In this document: one piece after another, positions 1-5,402 of the stretch
How positions within the stretch are numbered: position 1 is the first letter of the stretch
How the letters are laid out: every line of letters starts with the position of its first letter
NCBI GenBank assembly: GCA_009922405.1
Contig: RFVZ01000170.1
Coordinates: 1-5,490 of the forward strand
Source: Betaproteobacteria bacterium
GTDB lineage: Bacteria; Pseudomonadota; Gammaproteobacteria; Burkholderiales; Burkholderiaceae_E
DNA length: 5,490 bases
Reading direction: 5' to 3'
Made by a program: the position numbers and the translations under genes
The notes under the pieces: generated by a model
What the model saw: the letters and a program-made list of their open reading frames with translations, nothing else
What the model was told of the DNA's origin: nothing
Databases searched by the model: none

Positions 1-389
1 AAAGTGACTTTGCTCGAGACATCGCGCGCTCACAAGCGGAGGCCGGTGAAGGATCGAGATCCTCTTCGGGCGGGAGTTCCGCCGGCGTATCAGGCGGAGG
101 CAGTTCGAGCAACCGAAATGCCGAATGGGCCGGGCGCGTCAAATCCGCCATTCGTGAAAACACGACTTTCGCCGCGCCCCCGGACATGGTTGGCAATCCG
201 CAGGTGGTATTCCGAGTCGCGCTATCCCCCGATTGCGCTCTAGTTCGGGTCGATCGAATCAATTCGAGCGGCGTTCCGAGCTGGGATCAGGCCGCGGAGC
301 GTGCTGTTCGCAAAACCAACCCGTTCCCTCGATTCCCAGGTGGGCAATGCCCAGCGAGTTTCGAATTAACCTCTCGCCCGAATGACTGA
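1..389 (+). CDS. tolA: TolA, C-terminal part (5' end outside window)
   Basis: This is the last 128 codons of TolA, read in the frame starting at base 3 and ending at TGA 387-389. TolA is anchored in the inner membrane by TolQ-TolR and reaches across the periplasm to TolB and other partners. The visible part starts with the end of a charged/Ser-Gly-rich linker (SSSGGSSAGVSGGGSSS) and then the globular domain III. Family landmarks are WAGRVKSAIRENTTF, then GNPQVVFRVALSPD, then SSGVPSWDQAAERAVRKTNP, ending in ELTSRPND, the usual RP-D type TolA/TonB-like finish. Two cysteines are present (codons 234-236 and 348-350). E. coli domain III also has a cysteine pair, but not clearly at these positions. 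tolB follows after 130 bases on the same strand, as in the standard tol-pal cluster. Family assignment is firm; the N-terminal anchor and helical domain cannot be seen. Confidence 0.9.
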   Translation, partial: SDFARDIARSQAEAGEGSRSSSGGSSAGVSGGGSSSNRNAEWAGRVKSAIRENTTFAAPPDMVGNPQVVFRVALSPDCALVRVDRINSSGVPSWDQAAERAVRKTNPFPRFPGGQCPASFELTSRPND

Positions 390-415
390 ATGAGCAAAAT
401 GGTCCGAGCAAATTC

Positions 416-438
416 AGTGCTCAGCGTGAAAGGGCACT
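416..438 (+). other. Small hairpin in the tolA-tolB gap
   Basis: AGTGCTC at 416-422 pairs with GGGCACT at 432-438 (seven pairs, one of them T-G) around a nine-base loop. No run of T follows, so it is not a convincing intrinsic terminator. A -10-like TATACT lies at 452-457, but I see no matching -35 at 16-18 bases. The E. coli cluster is reported to have an extra promoter before tolB, so an internal start here is possible, but this sequence only weakly supports it. Confidence 0.3.
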
Positions 439-519
439 AGGTTGGGGCGGCTATACTGTGCGCTTCTCACTTCTAGTACTGATGTGGCGGTTGCTTTACC
501 CTTCCCCTCTGCCCTGAGA

Positions 520-1830
520 ATGCTCGCCAAGCCCGGCTTTTGGAGCACCGTTGCACGGGCGATTGGCGTCTCTCTGAGCATTCCTTTAGCGATCGGTGTG
601 GCCGCTTGCTACAGCGAGTCCCACGCGCAGATGCGCATCGACGTGTCGGGTGTTGGGGGCTCACAGATCCCAATCTCGATCGCGCCGTTTATCGCTGATC
701 CTAAAGTGCCCATCGACATCTCGGCCGTTGTCCGCTCAGATCTTGAGCGCAGCGGCGCCTTCCGCTTGATTGCACCGATTGGCCCAATGTCGGACACAGC
801 GACCCCCGATTGGGCTGGACTTCGCGCTCGCGGCGCGGATGCGGTGGTCGGCGGGTCGGCAGTTAGACTCGCGAATCAAAGCTTCGATGTCCGATTCCGA
901 CTCTACGATACCGCCGAGACCAAAGCCGTCGTGGGATCCGCTTTCGAAGCGGGCGCTCCATTCCTTAGGACAGTCGGACATCGCATATCGGACCAGATTT
1001 ACGAACGACTGACCGGTGAAAAAGGAAACTTTTCGACCCGAATCGCCTTTGTCAGCAAGGAGTCGGGGCGATATCGGCTCAATATCGCTGACTGGGACGG
1101 CGAAAATGTCCAAACCGCATTGACCTCGGCCGAACCCATTATCTCTCCGCGCTGGTCTCCGGATGGCAGTCGCCTGGCCTATGTCTCGTTCGAGAGTCGC
1201 AAACCCGTGGTCTATGTCCAGGAACTCGATACGCAGAAGCGAATAAAGGTCGCTGACTTCAAGGGCAGTAACAGTGCGCCGGCCTGGGCCCCGGACGGGC
1301 GATCACTCGCAGTTGTTCTGACGACAGACGGGTTGTCACAGATCTATCAGATCGGTCTTGACGGCAATAATCTGCGTCGAATCACTCGATCGTCCTCGAT
1401 CGACACCGAGCCCGCATTCTCTTCGGATGGTCAGTCGATCTGGTTCACGTCCGACCGTGGCGGCTCGCCACAGGTCTATCGGGTGGTTCTTTCCTCGGGT
1501 GAAACGCAGCGCGTAACGTTCGGGGGGACTTACAATGTAACCCCGAGGCCTAGTCCGGATGGCCGCCTTTTATCGTACGTATCGCGTCGGGATGGGCGCT
1601 TTCTGGTGGTCGTGCGGGATTTGTCGTCCGGTAGCGAAACCGTTGTTTCGGACGGTGGGCGCGACGAATCCCCGAGTTTTTCACCGAACAGCCGCTGGCT
1701 TCTCTACTCAACCGTGAACGGTGGACGCGAATCGCTAATTGCCGTCACCGCGGACGGCCGAATCCGGCAACGTCTTTCGAGCCCCGCCTCCGATGTGCGC
1801 GAGCCTGCGTGGGGCCCAGCCCCGAACTGA
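520..1830 (+). CDS. tolB: TolB, periplasmic beta-propeller of Tol-Pal
   Basis: TolB is a soluble periplasmic protein that binds Pal through its propeller and TolA through its mature N-terminus, passing the Tol motor's action to the outer membrane. From ATG 520 the protein has 436 residues, close to the ~430 usual for the family. Residues 1-36 form a signal peptide: basic start (K4, R10), a hydrophobic stretch around 12-28 and an SHA cleavage site before Q37. The mature start QMRIDVSG is TolB-like. The TolB_N domain covers about 38-165. The propeller follows with PD40-type repeats: SPRWSPDGSRLAYVS (about 210), SAPAWAPDGRSLAV (253), TEPAFSSDGQSIWFTS (296), TPRPSPDGRLLSYVS (341), ESPSFSPNSRWLLYS (383) and a closing REPAWGP. 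The start is uncertain: the frame stays open upstream, with GTG 484 and TTG 442 as alternatives. TTG 442 has AAAGGG at a fair distance but would give a 62-residue leader. ATG 520 is preferred on signal-peptide length, although no good Shine-Dalgarno precedes it. Confidence 0.93.
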   Translation: MLAKPGFWSTVARAIGVSLSIPLAIGVAACYSESHAQMRIDVSGVGGSQIPISIAPFIADPKVPIDISAVVRSDLERSGAFRLIAPIGPMSDTATPDWAGLRARGADAVVGGSAVRLANQSFDVRFRLYDTAETKAVVGSAFEAGAPFLRTVGHRISDQIYERLTGEKGNFSTRIAFVSKESGRYRLNIADWDGENVQTALTSAEPIISPRWSPDGSRLAYVSFESRKPVVYVQELDTQKRIKVADFKGSNSAPAWAPDGRSLAVVLTTDGLSQIYQIGLDGNNLRRITRSSSIDTEPAFSSDGQSIWFTSDRGGSPQVYRVVLSSGETQRVTFGGTYNVTPRPSPDGRLLSYVSRRDGRFLVVVRDLSSGSETVVSDGGRDESPSFSPNSRWLLYSTVNGGRESLIAVTADGRIRQRLSSPASDVREPAWGPAPN

Positions 1831-1891
1831 GGCACAGAACGGACCGAACTGAACCACCGATCTACCCCCTGATTTTGAATTACCGAATTCC

Positions 1892-1897
1892 AAGGAG
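1892..1897 (+). promoter_or_regulatory. Ribosome binding site of pal
   Basis: AAGGAG sits eight bases before ATG 1906. It is the strongest Shine-Dalgarno sequence in the window and fixes the pal start, although that start gives a rather long signal sequence. A strong site fits the high abundance known for Pal. Confidence 0.75.
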
Positions 1898-1905
1898 ACC
1901 CCACC

Positions 1906-2610
1906 ATGATCCAGTCCCAACTCACTGCCTCGGCTGAACCCACAGCCGGTCGATCAACCGCCCCCTCGGTCGCCCGTAATTTGGTGCGGATCGGTTTCAC
2001 CGCGCTTTTGGTGACTGGGCTTGTGGCCTGCAAATCCACCGTGAAACTGGACGAAGGCGCACCCGTCGAGTCGCGTGATGCGGCCAGCATGGCAGCAGCG
2101 GATGCAGCCAATGCCGCAGCACGAGCTGGCGCGGCTGGTCAGGCCGGTCTCGATGGACGCGGCCTTGATGGACGCTCTGGTGCTGGTGGTGCGGGTGGCG
2201 CTGGTGGCACCGGCGGTGCAGCTGGCATGGCGGGTGCCGCCGCAGGCAACCGCGATCCGCTGGCCGACCCCAATAGCCCCCTGGCCAAACGCAGCATCTA
2301 CTTTGATTACGACAGTTACGCAGTGCGCGATGAGTATCGCGCGACCATCGACGCGCACGCCCGGTTTCTGACCAGCGAACGCAGCCGTCGCGTCATCGTC
2401 CAGGGCAATACCGACGAACGCGGCAGCCGCGAATACAACCTCGCCCTTGGCCAAAAGCGTGCTGAAGCCGTTCGCCGTTCGTTGACCGCGATGGGCGTGC
2501 CGGATGCTCAGGTCGAAGCTGTTAGTTTGGGTGAAGAAAAGCCCCGGACCTCGGCGCAGGACGAGGCTTCTTTTGCCGAAAACCGTCGTGCCGACCTGGT
2601 CTACCCCTGA
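1906..2610 (+). CDS. pal: Pal, peptidoglycan-associated outer-membrane lipoprotein
   Basis: Pal is a lipoprotein of the outer membrane that binds peptidoglycan and TolB, coupling the outer membrane to the wall during division. The 234-residue protein has a lipoprotein signal peptide with lipobox LVAC; the lipidated cysteine is C42. The next residue is K, not D, so outer-membrane sorting is expected. Residues ~58-114 form an Ala/Gly-rich low-complexity linker. The OmpA-like domain runs from ~128 (KRSIYFDYDSYAV) to 234. It includes GNTDERGSREYNLALGQKRA, where D170 and R185 match by spacing the Asp/Arg pair that holds diaminopimelate in OmpA-type domains, and ends with SLGEEKPRTSAQDEASFAENRRADLVY. 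The order tolB-pal-cpoB is standard. The length exceeds E. coli Pal (173) mainly because of the signal region and linker. Assignment is very secure. Confidence 0.96.
   Translation: MIQSQLTASAEPTAGRSTAPSVARNLVRIGFTALLVTGLVACKSTVKLDEGAPVESRDAASMAAADAANAAARAGAAGQAGLDGRGLDGRSGAGGAGGAGGTGGAAGMAGAAAGNRDPLADPNSPLAKRSIYFDYDSYAVRDEYRATIDAHARFLTSERSRRVIVQGNTDERGSREYNLALGQKRAEAVRRSLTAMGVPDAQVEAVSLGEEKPRTSAQDEASFAENRRADLVYP
2062..2247 (+). repeat. Ala/Gly-rich low-complexity linker coding region in pal
   Basis: Codons for about residues 53-114 of Pal are dominated by Ala and Gly. They include a doubled GLDGR unit (residues 81-85 and 86-90) and tandem GAG/GTG triplets (GAGGAGGAGGTGG). It probably acts as a flexible tether between the lipidated cysteine and the peptidoglycan-binding domain. 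Such tracts often vary in length between strains by slippage. Confidence 0.7.
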
Positions 2611-2650
2611 TCAGTTCCGGCGCCCAGTCTGAACAAATAACGCTGACACC

Positions 2651-3769
2651 ATGCCCTCGCAGATTTTCCGCCACAGCCACCCCAAATGTGTCCGTGTTCT
2701 CGCTGCATGGGCGTTTAGCGCGGCGTTGTCCATCGCGATACCCATCCCGGGGTTGATTGCCCCCTTGGGCGTCGGGCTTGGTCTGGCGGGGTTTTGCGAA
2801 AGCTCCCGGGCGGGGCTGTTCGAAGACGACGATGCCCGCCGATCGATCCTCGATCTTCGGACCCGAGTCGATGGACTGACCCGCGACATGACTCGCCGAC
2901 TCGAAGACCTCGCGGCCAGGCTAGAACGCCTTGAAGCTGAGGAGCTACGCCGGGAGATTGAACGTTTGCGCGGCGAGCTCGAACTTCAGTCCAACGAACT
3001 CGCGGCGACCCAACGACGCCTGCGTGATCAATACGCCGAAGTTGATTCACGAGTGAAGCGTTTCGAGCCGATCCAGGTCACCGTCGACGGTCAGTCCTTC
3101 TCGGTCGATCCGATGGAGCGACGCGGATACGAAGGCGCTCTGGCGTTATTCAGGGCTGGAGAATTCCGCAATGCACTGGTCGGCTTCGACGCACTAATTG
3201 CACAGTTTCCCCAAACCCCCTATGCGATTCAGGCAACGTACTGGTCGGGCGTCGCCCAGTACGCGCTCAAAGACTGGAGGTCTGCTGCGGAGACTCTCCA
3301 GTCTTTGATCCGGCGCCATCCCAATCACGCGCGTGTGCCGGAAGCGTATCTGCGTCTTGGTGGCGCCCTGCTCGAACTGGGTGACTACCGGCTTGCACGG
3401 CGGACTTGGGAATCACTCATCGACCGCTTCCCCAGCAGCCCGCAGGCAGCCGAAGCTCGCGAACGACTACCGACCGCAGTAGAACCGGTCGTAGCCCCAC
3501 CGCCGCCACCAACACCACCAACGTCCCAGCCGTCAACAACCCCAGCCGCTGCGGCGAGCGATCAACCGGTTAGCCAGAGCGCGGGCAGCAATGCAGCCTC
3601 GGGTCCTGGCGCGAGCTCATCGACCCCATTACCACCCTCAGTGGGCGGATCTCCTTCAAGTAATCCAGGTAACCGCGTTCTACCTCAGCAACCGCCCGCC
3701 CAGCTGCCGGCAGCGGTACCAACTTTGACCCCTAGCCCTGCGGCTGCCCCGGCCAATCGAAAACGCTAA
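2651..3769 (+). CDS. cpoB: CpoB/YbgF, Tol-Pal-associated TPR protein with Pro-rich tail
   Basis: CpoB is a periplasmic protein that binds TolA and coordinates peptidoglycan synthesis with outer-membrane constriction. Residues 1-54 form an unusually long export signal: basic start (R7, K12, R15), a long apolar stretch (~17-48) and SRA before G55. The mature start GLFEDDDARRSILDLR is characteristic. A coiled coil follows at ~64-137 (RRLEDLAARLERLEAEELRR), the trimerising part. The TPR region spans ~157-270: GYEGALALFRAGEFRNALVGF, then YWSGVAQYALKDWRSAAETL, then AYLRLGGALLELGDYRLARR. Family members are about 250-265 residues and end just after this. Here ~95 residues rich in Pro, Ala and Ser follow (275-372, ending NRKR). 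C49 is not in a lipobox (AGFC). No clear Shine-Dalgarno precedes ATG 2651. That start is chosen because it supplies the basic n-region. pal ends 40 bases upstream, consistent with one operon. Confidence 0.92.
   Translation: MPSQIFRHSHPKCVRVLAAWAFSAALSIAIPIPGLIAPLGVGLGLAGFCESSRAGLFEDDDARRSILDLRTRVDGLTRDMTRRLEDLAARLERLEAEELRREIERLRGELELQSNELAATQRRLRDQYAEVDSRVKRFEPIQVTVDGQSFSVDPMERRGYEGALALFRAGEFRNALVGFDALIAQFPQTPYAIQATYWSGVAQYALKDWRSAAETLQSLIRRHPNHARVPEAYLRLGGALLELGDYRLARRTWESLIDRFPSSPQAAEARERLPTAVEPVVAPPPPPTPPTSQPSTTPAAAASDQPVSQSAGSNAASGPGASSSTPLPPSVGGSPSSNPGNRVLPQQPPAQLPAAVPTLTPSPAAAPANRKR
3470..3769 (+). other. Pro/Ala/Ser-rich C-terminal extension of CpoB
   Basis: After the last TPR helix (EARERLPTAVEP) the frame continues without interruption through PPPPPTPPTSQ, then Ala/Ser/Gly stretches and a second Pro-rich part (QQPPAQLPAAVP), to TAA 3767-3769. 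The segment is predicted to be disordered from its composition. It is not part of the usual CpoB fold. Confidence 0.75.
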
Positions 3770-3796
3770 CTCGGGTACTGGTACCGGGAGACCGGA

Positions 3797-4927
3797 ATGA
3801 CTGACCTCGACGTTGACCAGTTGCGATTGACCGTTTTATGGTTGTCATTCGCGCTCTCGTGCGGCTTGGGCGCCGTGATGCAACGTACGCATTTCTGCAC
3901 CCTGGGCGCCGTTGCTGACTGGGTCAATATGGGCGACCTCACCCGAATGCGAATGTGGTTATTCGCAATCGCGGTCGCCATCATTGGTACTGGGCTTTTG
4001 ACGGCCAACGGCGTCATAGATTCCACCCGATCGCTCTACACAGGTCCAAAATTGCTCTGGCTGTCTAATTTGACCGGAGGGCTATGTTTTGGCGTCGGCA
4101 TGGTATTAGCCTCGGGATGCGGCAGCAAAACTCTGGTACGGATCGGTGGCGGGTCGCTCAAGTCTCTCGTTGTATTCCTTGTCATGGGCTTAACCGCCTA
4201 CATGACGCTGCGGGGGGTGTTGAGTATGGGGCGCACGCAATGGCTTGACCCCGTCATGATTGATCTTGGTTCAGGGCAAGATCTGCCGCGATGGTTGATG
4301 CAAAGGATCCCCCAGGCTGGAGGCATCGACCTTTCGCGAATGCAGGGCGGATTGAGCCTTTGCATTGGCCTGGCTCTGATCCTGCTTTGCCTATTCGATC
4401 GTCATTTCCGCCAAGCTGAACCGCTGATGGGTGGTCTGGGCGTTGGACTTTGCGTGGTGGCGGGCTGGTTGATTTCGGGGCACCTAGGCTACCTAGCCGA
4501 GAACCCATTGACGCTGGAAGAGAGCTTTATCGGGACTAATAGTGGCCGAATAGAATCGTTCTCTTTCGTCGCACCCACCGCTTACGCGCTTGAACTCCTG
4601 ATGCTCTGGAGCGACAGCACCCGCGTAATGACTATTGGAATTACGTCGGTCATTGGAATGATTACAGGTTCGGCAATCGTTTCCTTGATAACCGGTCGCT
4701 TTCAATGGGAAGCATTTCGAGGGGTCGATGATATGACCGCGCACCTGCTCGGGGGGGCACTCATGGGTTTTGGTGGAGTCACCGCGGTCGGATGTACCAT
4801 CGGCCAAGGGCTGTCTGGACTCTCCACGCTCGCGCTCGGTTCGTTGCTGGTTTTTGGAGCCGTAATCGCGGGCGGTTGGCTCGGAATCCAGTGGCAAGTT
4901 TGGCGTTTGGAACGTTCAGCAACTTGA
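3797..4927 (+). CDS. yeeE: YeeE/YedE family (thiosulfate transporter TsuA-like) membrane protein
   Basis: The 376-residue, strongly hydrophobic protein has about ten apolar stretches (near residues 9-28, 51-72, 87-107, 120-142, 184-200, 210-232, 257-271, 277-300, 315-338 and 343-366). It carries the three cysteine signatures of the YeeE/YedE (Sulf_transp, DUF395) family: QRTHFCTLGA (C34), LASGCGSKTLVRIGGGSLKS (C108) and AVGCTIGQGLSG (C333). In the studied homologue these cysteines pass thiosulfate across the inner membrane, so uptake of thiosulfate or a related sulfur compound is inferred. Some YedE proteins are instead linked to selenium metabolism. It is the full-length form, not the half-size two-gene type. 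No tusA/yeeD partner is visible. GGGAG at 3786-3790, six bases before ATG 3797, supports the start. It begins 27 bases after cpoB with no terminator between, so read-through from the tol-pal operon is possible. Family is secure; substrate is not. Confidence 0.88.
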   Translation: MTDLDVDQLRLTVLWLSFALSCGLGAVMQRTHFCTLGAVADWVNMGDLTRMRMWLFAIAVAIIGTGLLTANGVIDSTRSLYTGPKLLWLSNLTGGLCFGVGMVLASGCGSKTLVRIGGGSLKSLVVFLVMGLTAYMTLRGVLSMGRTQWLDPVMIDLGSGQDLPRWLMQRIPQAGGIDLSRMQGGLSLCIGLALILLCLFDRHFRQAEPLMGGLGVGLCVVAGWLISGHLGYLAENPLTLEESFIGTNSGRIESFSFVAPTAYALELLMLWSDSTRVMTIGITSVIGMITGSAIVSLITGRFQWEAFRGVDDMTAHLLGGALMGFGGVTAVGCTIGQGLSGLSTLALGSLLVFGAVIAGGWLGIQWQVWRLERSAT

Positions 4928-4952
4928 CAGTGGGGGGCTGTTTTAAGACAAT
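4924..4952 (+). promoter_or_regulatory. Sigma70-type promoter of tRNA-Lys
   Basis: TTGACA (4924-4929, perfect -35) and GACAAT (4947-4952, four of six matches to the -10 consensus) are separated by exactly 17 bases. A G-rich discriminator (CGAGGG) follows, as is usual for stable-RNA promoters. Transcription would start near 4959-4960, giving a leader of about five bases before the tRNA. The -35 box contains the TGA stop of the upstream transporter gene. Confidence 0.65.
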
Positions 4953-4964
4953 CGAGGGTTTCGC

Positions 4965-5041
4965 GGGTCGGTAGCTCAGTTGGTTAGAGCAGCGGACTTT
5001 TAATCCGTTGGTCGAGGGTTCGAGTCCCTCCCGACCCACCA
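4965..5041 (+). tRNA. tRNA-Lys, anticodon TTT
   Basis: The 77-base gene folds completely. The acceptor stem is GGGTCGG (4965-4971) with CCGACCC (5031-5037). The D stem is GCTC/GAGC with loop AGTTGGTTA. The anticodon stem is GCGGA/TCCGT with loop CTTTTAA and anticodon TTT at 4999-5001. The T stem is GAGGG (5014-5018) with CCCTC (5026-5030) and loop TTCGAGT. Discriminator A5038 is followed by an encoded CCA (5039-5041). It decodes AAA and AAG. In Pseudomonas a tRNA-Lys also follows the tol-pal-cpoB-queE-queC block and is a genomic-island insertion site, so this is a plausible integration target. Confidence 0.97.
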
Positions 5042-5058
5042 ATAAAATCAATAACTTA

Positions 5059-5079
5059 GCCGAGGTCAGCGGCCTCGGT
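5059..5079. other. Nine-pair hairpin 18 bases after tRNA-Lys
   Basis: GCCGAGGTC (5059-5067) pairs with GGCCTCGGT (5071-5079), counting two G-T pairs, around the loop AGC. On the + strand it is followed by CTGGCCCATTAC, with no T run, so it is at best a weak terminator or processing structure for the tRNA transcript. On the - strand the hairpin is followed by the T-rich TAAGTTATTGATTTTATT, a better match to a terminator for transcription coming from the right. Confidence 0.45.
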
Positions 5080-5097
5080 CTGGCCCATTACACCGGC

Positions 5098-5117
5098 CAT
5101 GTAACGGCGCATGTAAC
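5098..5117. repeat. Doubled CATGTAAC unit
   Basis: CATGTAAC occurs at 5098-5105 and 5110-5117, a 12-base period. The interval GGCG and the flanks are only partly alike. It is short and its meaning is unknown. Confidence 0.5.
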
Positions 5118-5225
5118 AGGATTTGGTCAAGGTTCTCCCGAGGTTCGGCGCAGCTGTGCCAAAAGAAGATATCTCGGAGCAGACCAATCCATCGGTTGGT
5201 GTAGCCTCCGCCCAAGTCGGCAAAT

Positions 5226-5254
5226 TTGCCCGCATAACATTGTTAATTCGGCAA
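5226..5254. repeat. 29-base imperfect dyad around position 5240
   Basis: Inner arms TAACA (5235-5239) and TGTTA (5241-5245) flank a single T. Outer arms TTGCC (5226-5230) and GGCAA (5250-5254) are centred on the same base. Ten of fourteen positions pair exactly and one more is a G-T pair. The shape suits a dimeric DNA-binding protein such as a regulator or recombinase. It overlaps the first copy of the direct repeat. Confidence 0.55.
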
Positions 5255-5344
5255 CGCTGTGGCCACCGATCTGATCCAAATATTGGTCGCACGATTAGCG
5301 ATAACATTGCCAAGCTGGAATTGGCGTTGCCACCGATCTGATCC
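5234..5344. repeat. Two-block direct repeat, 67-base period
   Basis: ATAACATTG (5234-5242) and GCCACCGATCTGATCC (5262-5277) recur at 5301-5309 and 5329-5344 with the same 19-base spacing. The 19 bases between the blocks agree at only about 8 positions, near what chance would give. The pattern is therefore two conserved blocks at fixed distance rather than a plain tandem duplication. A partial inverted copy of the second block, CGGTGGCC, lies at 5383-5390. Multiple subterminal repeats of this kind occur at transposon ends (for example in the IS21 family), but the element type is not established. Confidence 0.75.
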
Positions 5345-5354
5345 CTCAGCCCCT

Positions 5355-5371
5355 CGTTAACAAAGTTAGCG
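5355..5371. other. Seven-pair hairpin CGTTAAC/GTTAGCG
   Basis: CGTTAAC (5355-5361) pairs with GTTAGCG (5365-5371) around an AAA loop, with one G-T pair. No T run follows on either strand. It lies 10 bases after the second repeat copy, between that copy and the G/C-rich tail. Confidence 0.4.
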
Positions 5372-5402
5372 CTCGATCTCTGCGGTGGCCCTGGGGAGAC
5401 AA

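Noticed and set aside
4..243. + strand frame at the left edge
   Set aside because: Out of frame with the clear TolA C-terminal domain, which explains the same DNA.
1954..2454. 166-codon - strand frame opposite pal
   Set aside because: Shadow of the Ala/Gly-rich pal coding sequence; long antisense frames are expected in such DNA.
3773..3786. GGTAC-TG-GTACC inverted repeat between cpoB and yeeE
   Set aside because: Five-base arms with a two-base gap cannot form a stable hairpin, and no T run follows, so it is not a terminator.
4928..4946. G run followed by TTTT after yeeE as a terminator
   Set aside because: The G run has no complementary C run to form a stem. The segment is better explained as the spacer of the tRNA promoter.
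4952..5020. TCGAGGGTT at 4952-4960 repeated in the tRNA T arm at 5012-5020
   Set aside because: Only nine bases, and the first copy lies in the promoter discriminator. There is no further similarity around it, so chance is likely.
4779..5051. - strand frame with GREGLEPSTNGLKV near its start
   Set aside because: This is the well-known spurious translation of the antisense strand of a tRNA gene. It covers tRNA-Lys and the end of yeeE on the wrong strand.
5008..5274. + strand frame beginning MVEGSSPSRPTNK
   Set aside because: Its start lies inside the tRNA and its first residues are translated tRNA 3' half. The rest has no recognisable domain.
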